A stretch of 6,392 nt of DNA from NCBI GenBank assembly GCA_964461135.1, contig CAYWTB010000147.1, positions 1 to 6,392 of the forward strand. Reading direction: 5' to 3'. The position numbers were made by a program, and so were the translations under genes. The notes under the pieces are model-generated. The model did not search any database and had not been told where the DNA came from. It saw only the letters and a program-made list of their open reading frames with translations. The DNA is from RQOF01 sp964461135. GTDB lineage: Bacteria > Calditrichota > Calditrichia > RBG-13-44-9. Shown here one piece after another: positions 1 through 6,300 of the stretch (position 1 is the first letter of the stretch; each line of letters opens with the position of its first letter).

Positions 1-26
1 TATCTCTTTGACAAAGCCGGAATTTA

Positions 27-446
27 CTATTTAAACTCAATAATATCCGCGCGAACAAAAATCTTTACTTCCGTATATACCAGTAAATTCAACGATTCGG
101 AATCGTATCTCACATTGGCCAGGGCAAGTTTACGGCCGTCTATTTTCCCGTGTTCTGCCTGAAAATTTTTCCAGAGATCTTCCAGTGCTTCCTTGTATAG
201 CATGCCTGTTCCGTTAATACGTGCCACGGCAAATGTATTTGTTGCTGCTCCCATGGACATTGACATGCCCAGAAGATAACCGGCACGGGATTGGCCCAGG
301 ATATTGGTGGCGACAATATCATAGTTCGGTTCTCCCAGCTCTACACTGGTTTGATTCACTCCTACGAACATGCCATTATTTGAACAGCTGTTAAAAATCA
401 CCACTGAAAAAACCAGCACCACGGCCAAAAACAGTTTTGTCTTCAT
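27..446 (-). CDS. Small exported lipoprotein, DUF6567-like
   Basis: This gene encodes a 139-residue protein with a Lys-containing N-terminus, a hydrophobic segment at about residues 5-18, and FNSC ending at Cys21. That is a plausible lipoprotein signal with Cys21 as the lipidated residue, so the mature protein should be anchored in the envelope. The rest follows the layout I associate with the DUF6567 family of FCB bacteria: a strand with 'TSVELGEPNYDIV' (33-45), a Gly/Ala/Ser-rich stretch (51-70), a helix with 'ALEDLW' (87-92), an 'ALANVRYD' strand (108-115), and a C-terminal 'RADIIEF' (132-138). The biochemical role is unknown. The ATG has a strong AGGAGG site at 455-460, 8 bases upstream. 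It lies 49 bases after the STAS-like gene on the same strand and may be co-transcribed with it. The family call rests on remembered patterns, not a search. Confidence 0.85.
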   Translation of the reverse strand: MKTKLFLAVVLVFSVVIFNSCSNNGMFVGVNQTSVELGEPNYDIVATNILGQSRAGYLLGMSMSMGAATNTFAVARINGTGMLYKEALEDLWKNFQAEHGKIDGRKLALANVRYDSESLNLLVYTEVKIFVRADIIEFK

Positions 447-495
447 ACTGTATTCCTCCTTATTAGTTTAAAGGTTCTTTAAATGAAATTCAGGA

Positions 496-879
496 CTAAT
501 CCGGCTGCTTTAACCATGATTCGGCAGGCGGCCGTTTGCGGAAGATCCGGATTGTGAAGGGCAGATTCTCGGCATAAGTTTCGAACATGCGGGCCAGTCC
601 GTAGTCAAGATCCCGGGAAACTACGATGGATACTTTATATCCCGAACCTCTTTTATCTTTATTTTTGTGCAGAAAAGAGACCAGTTCACGAAGTTCCCCC
701 GCTTCCGGTGGATCGGCCCGCCATTTTGAGAAATCCCATAATATATCTGCATTTTTTCTGAATTCGGGAGCCGCGAAAAGATCTTCCAGCGCAGTAATCA
801 TATCCTTCACTCTGCCACCTCCCGTAACCGTGAAGACTACCAGGCCGGAGGTGGGCTCTATATATCTCTCTATTGCCAT
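496..879 (-). CDS. SpoIIAA/STAS-like domain protein
   Basis: This gene encodes a 127-residue protein with no signal peptide or membrane segment, so it is probably cytosolic. The order of elements matches the SpoIIAA-like STAS/SEC14 family: an N-terminal strand 'GLVVFTVTG' (12-20), a helix (24-36), the core strand 'DILWDFSKW' (45-53), a long helix with 'ELRELVSFLHK' (62-72), the strand 'KVSIVVS' (82-88), the family-typical 'YGLARMFETYAENLPF' (93-108), and a last strand and helix 'IRIFRKRPPAESWL' (110-123). Such proteins are typically single-domain and of unknown function; some STAS relatives regulate partner proteins or bind lipids or nucleotides. There is no recognisable Shine-Dalgarno before the ATG. 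A candidate promoter lies about 90 bases upstream. The lipoprotein gene follows after 49 bases, but no functional link is evident. Confidence 0.85.
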   Translation of the reverse strand: MAIERYIEPTSGLVVFTVTGGGRVKDMITALEDLFAAPEFRKNADILWDFSKWRADPPEAGELRELVSFLHKNKDKRGSGYKVSIVVSRDLDYGLARMFETYAENLPFTIRIFRKRPPAESWLKQPD

Positions 880-1182
880 AGGATTCTGTAATTTATATAA
901 TTAAAGTAGTTTAAATGATTATTTTCCAAAGTAAAATTACTCTTTTTATTACCTTGAGCAGCTATTACAAATATCTGAAGGATGAGCTGCGAAGTCAATC
1001 TATTTTCACCGCAAAACGGTTCTTTTAAACTGATTATATTCATCATTTTATTTAAAACAACATGGAAAATACATTATCATTACATTTTATTCGTTCGAAA
1101 TTATTTTAATTCAAGCCTTCCTGTTCCTGATATCCGTAGTCGAAAATTGAAAACGGGTCCTGATAAGAGAAAATGAATAATG
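880..1182. other. AT-rich intergenic region
   Basis: This roughly 300-base gap between the hydrolase stop and the STAS-like start is AT-rich. I find no convincing gene on either strand. The longest frame (plus strand, about 982-1176) has no good ribosome binding site, and its composition looks random. The region holds a candidate promoter for the STAS-like gene (968-998) and one arm of an AT-rich inverted repeat at the hydrolase 3' end. Confidence 0.6.
968..998 (-). promoter_or_regulatory. Candidate promoter of the STAS-like gene
   Basis: On the minus strand TTGACT (993-998) is separated by 17 bases from GATATT (970-975). These give 5/6 and 4/6 matches to the sigma70 boxes. The downstream box reads GATATTTG (968-975), which also fits the Bacteroidota -7 pattern TAnnTTTG with one mismatch. 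It would give a leader of about 80 bases before the STAS-like start at 879. This is pattern matching only. Confidence 0.35.
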
Positions 1183-1199
1183 CTACTCAATTTCTCTTA
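1164..1199 (-). repeat. AT-rich inverted repeat at the hydrolase 3' end
   Basis: TAAGAGAAA (1164-1172) and TTTCTCTTA (1191-1199) are perfect 9-base inverted arms around an 18-base loop that contains the hydrolase stop codon. The stem is low in GC and is not followed by a clean U-run, so it is not a canonical intrinsic terminator. It could still mark or protect the 3' end of the transcript, or it could be chance in AT-rich DNA. Confidence 0.3.
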
Positions 1200-1971
1200 A
1201 TTTTGCCGGGCGTGATGGTCTCTGACCGGCCACATAGCGATCCAGGAAATCCCGTACGGTCTGCCAGTAAGACTGGTGTTCGGGTGAGCTTTCCCATAGC
1301 GCTTTTGATCCATGCTTTCCCTCTTTGGCAGGAATGAAAAAAAATTTATCGGCTGCCGGAATGCTCTGGAAAATGGACCACCACTGGTCTTTTTCATCGG
1401 CGGCCGAGGTTATAAAAACAGGGATTTCGATATTTGCGGCACTCCGGGTTATGAACGTATCGCTTTTACCGAAATTCAAGAAATATTCTCCCGGAGAAAA
1501 AGCCAAAACACCATCCACCAGTCCGGGCTGATCCCCTGCGATTTTAAGGACCAGTGCTGCGGAATACGAACTTCCCCAGATAATTAGTTTCCCTGCTGCG
1601 TAATTTGTTCGGGCGTAGTCTATGGCTGCTTTCAAATCGGTCAGAGCATCCAGGTAGCTGTGCGGCAGGTTGCGGGCGACAGCCCTCAGGGCAGTCTGGT
1701 TCACGACAGAATTAACCACTTTACCGGATCTCTGGTCAATTGCCAGGGCATTGAAACCCATCTCATTGAGTTTGGGTGCGATTTCCCGGTATTCTCCGCG
1801 GCTGTATCCCGCCTGGTGGAAAAGCACAATAAAGGGGGCCGTATTATCATGTACAATATACACATCAGCGGTAATAAGCAGACTATCCAGCGATGGAAAT
1901 GTAATGGACTCAAAGGCGTGAGAAGTTAAACACAGAAAGAGTGTAAAAGTAATAATTGCTGCTGTTTTCAA
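1183..1971 (-). CDS. Exported alpha/beta hydrolase (serine esterase-like)
   Basis: This gene encodes an alpha/beta-hydrolase of 262 residues from the TTG start, a usual size for a single-domain member. Residues 1-19 form a signal peptide (Lys2, hydrophobic core, SHA|F cleavage), which predicts an exported protein. The oxyanion-loop motif HQAG is at 52-55. The nucleophile elbow is GSSYS, a G-x-S-x-S variant, with Ser135. The likely acid is Asp192 or Asp195 in 'SAADEKD', and the likely catalytic His220 lies in 'GKHGS' near the C-terminus. The substrate is unknown, with esters or acyl compounds likely. I chose TTG at 1971 because GGAGG (1977-1981) sits 5 bases upstream. An in-frame GTG at 1983 would place that site inside the gene and has no ribosome binding site of its own. 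The gene stands alone, with a 303-base gap after it and a 570-base gap before it. Confidence 0.88.
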   Translation of the reverse strand: MKTAAIITFTLFLCLTSHAFESITFPSLDSLLITADVYIVHDNTAPFIVLFHQAGYSRGEYREIAPKLNEMGFNALAIDQRSGKVVNSVVNQTALRAVARNLPHSYLDALTDLKAAIDYARTNYAAGKLIIWGSSYSAALVLKIAGDQPGLVDGVLAFSPGEYFLNFGKSDTFITRSAANIEIPVFITSAADEKDQWWSIFQSIPAADKFFFIPAKEGKHGSKALWESSPEHQSYWQTVRDFLDRYVAGQRPSRPAKLREIE

Positions 1972-1976
1972 TACAA

Positions 1977-1981
1977 CCTCC
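1977..1981 (-). promoter_or_regulatory. Ribosome binding site setting a TTG start
   Basis: GGAGG lies 5 bases upstream of TTG (1969-1971). Initiation here starts the protein with Lys-Thr and the hydrophobic core, as expected for a signal peptide. This favours TTG over the GTG four codons upstream. Confidence 0.6.
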
Positions 1982-2110
1982 ACCGGAGTATTAAAAGAAA
2001 CATACTTTTGTACTTACGGAAACCGACAGGAAAGGATTCGGCAGATTGATTTTATTTTTAGTACTTCACGTTTATACATATCTGCTCCGTGTAGATGATC
2101 TCTTGAGAGA

Positions 2111-2241
2111 ACATGTCACCACTGTGTGGTTGGGTTAGTCATGAATTAAAGAAGGCTTTGCTCAATGATTAATCCTGCCAGGGATGAATTTAACTGGAAA
2201 AGATAGCATCGTTAGTCATGAACTCCGCTGGAGTGACATGT
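2111..2241. repeat. Palindromic repeat element (REP- or MITE-like)
   Basis: The element is bounded by perfect 9-base inverted ends, ACATGTCAC (2111-2119) and GTGACATGT (2233-2241). Just inside each end is a 5-bp hairpin with a 3-base loop: ACCAC-TGT-GTGGT (2118-2130) and ACTCC-GCT-GGAGT (2222-2234). The two stems differ at two positions, and both changes are compensated. The 12-mer GTTAGTCATGAA occurs twice in direct orientation, at 2134-2145 and 2211-2222. A weaker central stem, ATCC with GGAT, is at 2172-2185. There is no transposase. This architecture fits dispersed palindromic repeats mobilised in trans. That it is repeated elsewhere in the genome is inferred, not seen. Confidence 0.5.
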
Positions 2242-2377
2242 GAAATCCTTTCAGAATATTTTCTTTGGGTATTCATTATTGTGAAGACCCTTATTTTTTT
2301 GTATACGTGCAGGCAGGGGCGTTTGACCTGTTCTGTTCAGCCAATACATACTGGTGTTCCCCCACAGTTTGGGAAAA

Positions 2378-2491
2378 TCATGCATCATCCTCTGATATTC
2401 TATGTTTTTTCAGATATTTAATGACATCTTCCCGGATATTTTTAGCATTTTTTCAGTTATCGTACAAATAATTCAGGATGCGGTATTTTTT
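2378..2491 (-). pseudogene. Possible gene remnant with internal stop
   Basis: One minus-strand frame reads like protein over 37 codons but has an in-frame TGA at 2453-2455 and no start codon. The part before the stop reads KYRILNYLYDN and the part after it NIREDVIKYLKKHRISEDD. The amphipathic Lys/Glu/Ile pattern with evenly spaced hydrophobics resembles a small helical or winged-helix domain, with a passing likeness to ribosome recycling factor ('ISEDD'). It is too short to assign, and chance cannot be excluded. Confidence 0.2.
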
Positions 2492-2520
2492 CTAAGGCAA
2501 TCTGCTGAACGGTGTGTTCC

Positions 2521-2538
2521 TTCGGGCGACTGCCCGAA
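2521..2538 (-). terminator. GC-rich stem-loop after the reductase gene
   Basis: TTCGGGC and GCCCGAA form a perfect 7-bp stem around a 4-base loop, 17 bases beyond the reductase stop codon. Its position suggests transcript termination or 3'-end protection for the minus-strand gene. No U-run follows on either strand, so it is not a textbook intrinsic terminator. It may instead be another small palindromic repeat. Confidence 0.4.
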
Positions 2539-2555
2539 TCCCATTCCACTGCAAT

Positions 2556-3278
2556 TTACGAGTGTGATGCATAAAAAAATATTTCACGGTGAATATTGCG
2601 GGAGTCTGTGCCGTGATTTTTCAACCAGTAGGTTACATCCCTTATCATGGTATCAAGACCGCACAGATAATAATGAATATCCTGCCGGAGCGGAAGGGTG
2701 GGGAGAAGATCGGTGACCCTGCCATGATGCAAACCGTTAATTTCTTCGCGTGACACCGCCAGCTGAACCATTCCGGCCTGTTGCAGATCTTTCAGACCGA
2801 TAAGATCCTCGTGCTGCCTGGCACCATATAACAACCGCAGCGGGGGATTTTGGGGAAAACTTTTCATATAGGAAAGGAATGGAGCGATTCCCGTACCGGT
2901 GGCAATGAATATGAATTGCCCGTTTTCATGCTGTCTGCCCGGACGGAACCAGCCATAGGGAGAGCTGATTTTGAGAGTATCACCGGGTTCCCTGTTTTGT
3001 AAATATTCGGTAACTATTCCACCTTCCAGATGTTTTATCAGGAAACCGAGATACCGGTCATCCGTTCCGGAAACAATGCTGTATTCCCGGAAGGTTGCCT
3101 CATCATCCAGGTAAATGGCCACGCATTGTCCCGGTTCAAACTCGATTTGCCGTCTTTCGAGCTGCAATTCGAAAACATCCCGGGTGTAATGGATCACTTT
3201 TCTGACGGAAACCTCCATGGTCTCCATTTTTTGCTGGCCGGATGCTTGAATCCTGAAAGTTTTTTTCTCCGCTGTCAT
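2556..3278 (-). CDS. FAD/NAD(P)H oxidoreductase of the FNR fold
   Basis: This gene encodes a 240-residue cytosolic flavoprotein reductase of the ferredoxin-NADP reductase superfamily, passing electrons between NAD(P)H and an unidentified partner. The N-terminal half is the FAD barrel, with REYS at 64-67 and GGIVTEYL at 86-93. The C-terminal half is the NAD(P) domain, with ATGTGIAPF at 126-134, YGAR at 151-154, VSRE at 175-178 and CGLD at 206-209. There is no Cys cluster for a 2Fe-2S centre, so it is a stand-alone reductase module. The C-terminus 'HREIFFY' is unlike the plant-type Tyr-ending enzymes. The ATG at 3278 lacks a good ribosome binding site. A second ATG (residue 21), close to GGAG and at the start of the conserved domain, is a plausible alternative. 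The gene lies 169 bases downstream of rpiA on the same strand. Coenzyme preference and acceptor cannot be read. Confidence 0.9.
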   Translation of the reverse strand: MTAEKKTFRIQASGQQKMETMEVSVRKVIHYTRDVFELQLERRQIEFEPGQCVAIYLDDEATFREYSIVSGTDDRYLGFLIKHLEGGIVTEYLQNREPGDTLKISSPYGWFRPGRQHENGQFIFIATGTGIAPFLSYMKSFPQNPPLRLLYGARQHEDLIGLKDLQQAGMVQLAVSREEINGLHHGRVTDLLPTLPLRQDIHYYLCGLDTMIRDVTYWLKNHGTDSRNIHREIFFYASHS

Positions 3279-3309
3279 GCTGAAAACTCATTCCCCGCGT
3301 TTTCATTCA

Positions 3310-3324
3310 TGAGATTAAATCTCA
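3310..3324. promoter_or_regulatory. Perfect palindrome upstream of the reductase, possible operator
   Basis: TGAGATT and AATCTCA are perfect 7-base inverted arms about a single central base, 32 bases upstream of the reductase ATG. Size and position suit an operator for a dimeric regulator. The bound protein cannot be named, and the arms do not match the usual FNR/CRP box. It could alternatively be a weak hairpin in the leader. Confidence 0.35.
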
Positions 3325-3447
3325 AAAGGACAAAAAAGTTCACCTGAATTTCCATCTGCTAATAGAATGGGCATTCGATTTGAACGGGTTATATCAAATT
3401 ATTTAATATGGAAAATCAAAAATCAGCCGGATTTATTAAAAGGTCTG

Positions 3448-4149
3448 TCAAAGAACATCATATCGCCTGAGGTGGGTGATACCCTTTTTACCGGCTACGA
3501 TGATATCACTTACCATTTCAAGAAAGAGTCCATGTTCCAGAATGCCGGCCCGCTGATTTAGCCTGGTGGCAATTTCATCGGGATGCTTCATCGCTCCCAG
3601 CCGTATATCCAGAATATAGTTTTTCTGATCGGTCAGGTAAATCTCTCCCTTTTTGTCTTTTCTTAATGTGACTGCTGCCCCCAGGGATTTCAGATAGCGG
3701 AATTCGACCGGCCAGGCAAATGGAAGAACTTCTACTGGTACCGGCCACTTGGTGCCAAGTGAGCGAGAAAGTTTTGTCTCATCCACAATTATAATCACCC
3801 GTTTACTGGATTGTACCAGTATTTTTTCGCGCAGCAGTGCACCTCCTCCGCCCTTAATCAAATTGAGCTGGGGATCCACTTCGTCGGCCCCGTCTATGGT
3901 GATATCAATTTGCGAATGCCCTGAAAAATCCGTCAGGGGAATATCCAGCCGTCTTGCCTTTTTTTGAGTGACCTTTGAACTGGGGATTGCCCTGATGTTT
4001 TTTAAGGTTCCATTCTTCAACAGTTCTGCGATACGTTTAAGAGCAAAGCCAGCAGTGCGGCCGCTTCCCAGCCCCACAATCATTCCACTTTCCAGAAACG
4101 CTACCGCTTTCTCTGCTGCCTGCTTTTTGTAAAGATCAATTTTATTCAT
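3448..4149 (-). CDS. rpiA: Ribose-5-phosphate isomerase A
   Basis: This is a complete RpiA of 233 residues, close to the usual length of about 220-230. It interconverts ribose 5-phosphate and ribulose 5-phosphate in the non-oxidative pentose phosphate pathway in the cytoplasm. The phosphate-binding loop is GLGSGRTA (26-33). The signature DGADEVD (86-92) supplies Asp86 and Asp89. KGGGGALLREK (99-109) supplies Lys99 and the catalytic base Glu108. These match E. coli Asp81, Asp84, Lys94 and Glu103 with a constant offset of five. VPVEVLPFAW (137-146) and EHGLF (205-209) complete the family pattern. Arg31 replaces the Ser usual in GTGSTA, probably a lineage variant. The start is ATG with only a weak ribosome binding site and a short leader, and a good promoter lies just upstream. 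A 72-codon frame overlaps its start by 8 bases but does not look like a gene. Confidence 0.97.
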   Translation of the reverse strand: MNKIDLYKKQAAEKAVAFLESGMIVGLGSGRTAGFALKRIAELLKNGTLKNIRAIPSSKVTQKKARRLDIPLTDFSGHSQIDITIDGADEVDPQLNLIKGGGGALLREKILVQSSKRVIIIVDETKLSRSLGTKWPVPVEVLPFAWPVEFRYLKSLGAAVTLRKDKKGEIYLTDQKNYILDIRLGAMKHPDEIATRLNQRAGILEHGLFLEMVSDIIVAGKKGITHLRRYDVL

Positions 4150-4178
4150 TAGGCACCACTGATTTTAGTAAACGATTT

Positions 4179-4207
4179 ATTATTCTTCCGTGATTTATTA
4201 TTGTTAA
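4179..4207 (-). promoter_or_regulatory. Candidate sigma70-type promoter of rpiA
   Basis: TTAACA (4202-4207) and AATAAT (4179-4184) each match 5 of 6 consensus bases and are separated by exactly 17 bases. Transcription would begin near 4172, giving a leader of about 23 bases before the rpiA ATG. Confidence 0.5.
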
Positions 4208-4508
4208 ATGCATATCATCCGGTGTACTATTTCGGAACTGCCGGCAGTTTCCAGGCAGAGGATGGCATCCAGTTTGGTAGGATATTTCAGGCTGCTTCCT
4301 GCTACTACTGCCATCACCCGCGTAATTCTCAGTTCCGCTAATATGATAATTTTTCCCCACCTAATCAACTATTTGCAGAAATTCACGTCCTCCCAAAAGG
4401 AAATTGGTCTCTATCCCATATTTTTTGAAAATGACCTTTCCTAAGAAAATATTTCTATCCACATAAAGCAAAATATAGCTGTCTTTAATGATTTTTAAAA
4501 AACTTTAA

Positions 4509-4538
4509 TTGTACTCAAAAAAATATTAGTTTTATACC
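4509..4538 (+). promoter_or_regulatory. Weak candidate promoter of the M2 peptidase
   Basis: TTGTAC (4509-4514), an 18-base spacer and TATACC (4533-4538) form a loose sigma70-like pair 38 bases before the peptidase start, in very AT-rich DNA. The match is poor, so another site in this stretch could serve instead. Confidence 0.22.
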
Positions 4539-4576
4539 GTCTTTTAAATTAAAGGAAAATACACAAGGAGCAGCAA

Positions 4577-6277
4577 ATGAATTTAAAACTTTTATTTCTC
4601 CGGATAATTCTGCTTCCGGTCATTATAATCGTCTTTGCCATTGAAAATTGCAGCACGGAGCATACCAACATGAATAAGGACTTCAGTCAGTTCCTGGAAA
4701 AATATGAGAGTGAGGTCATTCCTATTACAAAAGAGTCGAATCTGGCGTATTTCCAGGCATCCGTCAGCGGCCAGGATTCACTTTATAAAAAGAGTGAACA
4801 ATTGCAGATTGAACTGGCAAAAATTTATGCCAGTAAGGTGGATTTTGCACAGCTGAAGAAATTCAGGGAATCCGGGGGAGTAACCGATCCGATTCTGAAA
4901 CGCCAACTGGAACTGATTTATAATTCCTATCTGGGCAACCAGTTGGATGAGGCCAGGTTACAGCAGATAATTCAGATGCAAACTGCCATTGAGCAGCGAT
5001 ATTCCACCTTCCGCTCCGACTTGAATGGCAAGAAATATACCGATAACCAGATCGAAGATATTCTGCGCACCAGCCGTGATTCCGGGCAGCTTGAGAAAGC
5101 CTGGAAAGCCAGTAAACAAGTAGGCAAGCTGGTCTCAACCGATATTTTAAAACTGGTGGCTGTCCGGAATGAGGCTGCCCGTGAGCTGGGATATGATAAC
5201 TATCATACACTCCAGTTAAAACTTTCCGAACAGGACCCTCAAGAAATTGACCATCTTTTCGATGAACTGGACAATCTGACACGGGATGCCTTTATCAGTG
5301 TTAAGACGGATGTTGATCGTGCGCTGGCAAAACGATATGGCATCGAAGAGAAAGACTTAATGCCCTGGCATTACCAGAACCGATTTTTTCAGGAAGCCCC
5401 CCAAATTTATAAAGTGGATCTGGACCAGTTTTACCAGGATAAAGATATTGTTGAAATTACCAGGAAATATTATGACAGCATCGGACTTCCCATTAATGAT
5501 CTCATCCGGAACAGTGATCTCTTTGAACGGGAAGGCAAATACCAGCATGCGTACTGTACCGATATCGACCGTGAAGGGGATATCCGGGTGGTAGCCAATG
5601 TAAAACCGACTTATGGCTGGATGAATACCATGTTGCACGAATTCGGTCACGCGGTTTATGATAAATTTGATGACCGGTCTCTTCCCTGGACGCTGCGCCA
5701 GCCGGCTCACTCTTTTACCACCGAGGCAATTGCCATGATGTTCGGGGCTTTTGCATCCAATCCGGCATGGTTAAGGGATGTGCTGGGAGTACCCCCGGAG
5801 CAGCTGGATAAAGTAGCTGATGACTGCTATAAATCTCTGCGTCTGGAAACCCTGGTTTTTAGCCGCTGGGCGCAGGTTATGTACCGCTTTGAGAAAAGCA
5901 TGTATGCCAATCCCGACCAGGATCTGAACAAATTATGGTGGGAACTGGTTGAAAAGTACCAGATGATTAAAATTCCCAAAGGCCGGAATGAACCGGACTG
6001 GGCGGCAAAAATTCATATCGCCCTCTATCCGGCCTATTACCATAACTATCTAATGGGCAATATCCTGGCGTCGCAGCTCTATTATACTATCGGCAAAAAG
6101 GTGCTTCACAGCGGTGATGTAACCGGGCAGAGCTTCTATAATAAGAAAGAGGTGGGGCAGTATCTGATTAAAAATATTTTTTCTCCCGGCAGTCTGTATC
6201 CCTGGAATGAAATGATTGAGAGAGCCACGGGAGAGAAGTTAACTGCCAAATATTATGCCCGGCAGTATGTCCATTAA
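4577..6277 (+). CDS. M2 (ACE-like) zinc metallopeptidase, exported
   Basis: This 566-residue protein looks like a bacterial peptidyl-dipeptidase A-type enzyme, about the size of one ACE catalytic domain. It probably trims short peptides outside the cytoplasm. Residues 5-22 are strongly hydrophobic and end in IENC, so Cys25 may be a lipidation site, though Glu and Asn at -2 and -1 make a poor lipobox. A long helical region precedes the active site HEFGH (354-358), where His354 and His358 bind zinc and Glu355 is catalytic. Glu383 in TTEAIAM is the third ligand. The stretch PWTLRQPAHSFTTEAI aligns without gaps to the corresponding ACE segment. 'YPAYYHNYLMG' (484-494) probably carries substrate-binding Tyr/His residues. 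The ATG has AAGGAG (4565-4570) 6 bases upstream. The gene is divergent from rpiA. Clan MA is certain; M2 versus M3 rests on pattern. Confidence 0.93.
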   Translation: MNLKLLFLRIILLPVIIIVFAIENCSTEHTNMNKDFSQFLEKYESEVIPITKESNLAYFQASVSGQDSLYKKSEQLQIELAKIYASKVDFAQLKKFRESGGVTDPILKRQLELIYNSYLGNQLDEARLQQIIQMQTAIEQRYSTFRSDLNGKKYTDNQIEDILRTSRDSGQLEKAWKASKQVGKLVSTDILKLVAVRNEAARELGYDNYHTLQLKLSEQDPQEIDHLFDELDNLTRDAFISVKTDVDRALAKRYGIEEKDLMPWHYQNRFFQEAPQIYKVDLDQFYQDKDIVEITRKYYDSIGLPINDLIRNSDLFEREGKYQHAYCTDIDREGDIRVVANVKPTYGWMNTMLHEFGHAVYDKFDDRSLPWTLRQPAHSFTTEAIAMMFGAFASNPAWLRDVLGVPPEQLDKVADDCYKSLRLETLVFSRWAQVMYRFEKSMYANPDQDLNKLWWELVEKYQMIKIPKGRNEPDWAAKIHIALYPAYYHNYLMGNILASQLYYTIGKKVLHSGDVTGQSFYNKKEVGQYLIKNIFSPGSLYPWNEMIERATGEKLTAKYYARQYVH

Positions 6278-6300
6278 AATAGTTGAGACAGGCATCATTC

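Larger units (their letters stand above)
1984..2555. other. Gene-poor gap with repeat element and decayed sequence
   Basis: This is the longest gap between genes. It holds the palindromic repeat element (2111-2241), a coding-like but interrupted segment (2378-2491), and a GC-rich stem-loop just after the reductase gene (2521-2538). Several short frames are open on both strands (for example plus 2218-2421 and 2265-2471, minus 2251-2388). None has a proper ribosome binding site or a recognisable product. I interpret the gap as non-coding or decayed DNA. Confidence 0.55.
4150..4576. other. Divergent intergenic region between rpiA and the peptidase
   Basis: This 427-base gap separates divergently transcribed genes and carries a good rpiA promoter (4179-4207) and a weak peptidase promoter (4509-4538). 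Between them several frames are open in conflict: minus 4142-4360 (GTG start), minus 4361-4504 (no start codon; reads YILLYVDRNIF then FKKYGIETNFLLGGREFL), and plus frames between about 4160 and 4444. None has a ribosome binding site or a recognisable family. I regard them as chance or as decayed sequence and call no gene. Confidence 0.5.

Noticed and set aside
982..1176. Plus-strand 64-codon frame in the AT-rich gap
   Set aside because: There is no properly spaced ribosome binding site, and the Phe/Ile/Lys-rich composition is expected from AT-rich non-coding DNA.
2111..2241. CRISPR-like array from the repeated GTTAGTCATGAA
   Set aside because: There are only two copies of 12 bases, embedded in an inverted-repeat structure, with no regular spacers and no cas genes nearby.
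2251..2388. Minus-strand 45-codon frame starting ATG ATG, reading MMHDFPKLWGN
   Set aside because: Its ribosome-binding-like AGAGG touches the first ATG, the composition shows no domain, and other frames across it are equally open. Likely chance, or part of the same decayed region.
2218..2716. Series of overlapping plus-strand frames opposite the reductase 3' end and the gap
   Set aside because: They partly mirror the clear reductase gene, lack ribosome binding sites and have no protein-like pattern.
3421..3447. Possible terminator after rpiA: AAATC, a 5-base loop, GATTT, then a T-rich stretch
   Set aside because: The stem is only 5 bp and mostly A-T, too weak to support a terminator call.
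4142..4360. Minus-strand 72-codon frame overlapping the rpiA start by 8 bases, suggesting translational coupling
   Set aside because: It starts with GTG without a ribosome binding site, has no recognisable domain, and runs across the good rpiA promoter at 4179-4207.
4863..5710. Minus-strand frames inside the peptidase gene (4863-5282 and 5357-5710)
   Set aside because: They are antisense shadows of a clear 566-codon gene whose active-site motifs lie in the plus frame.
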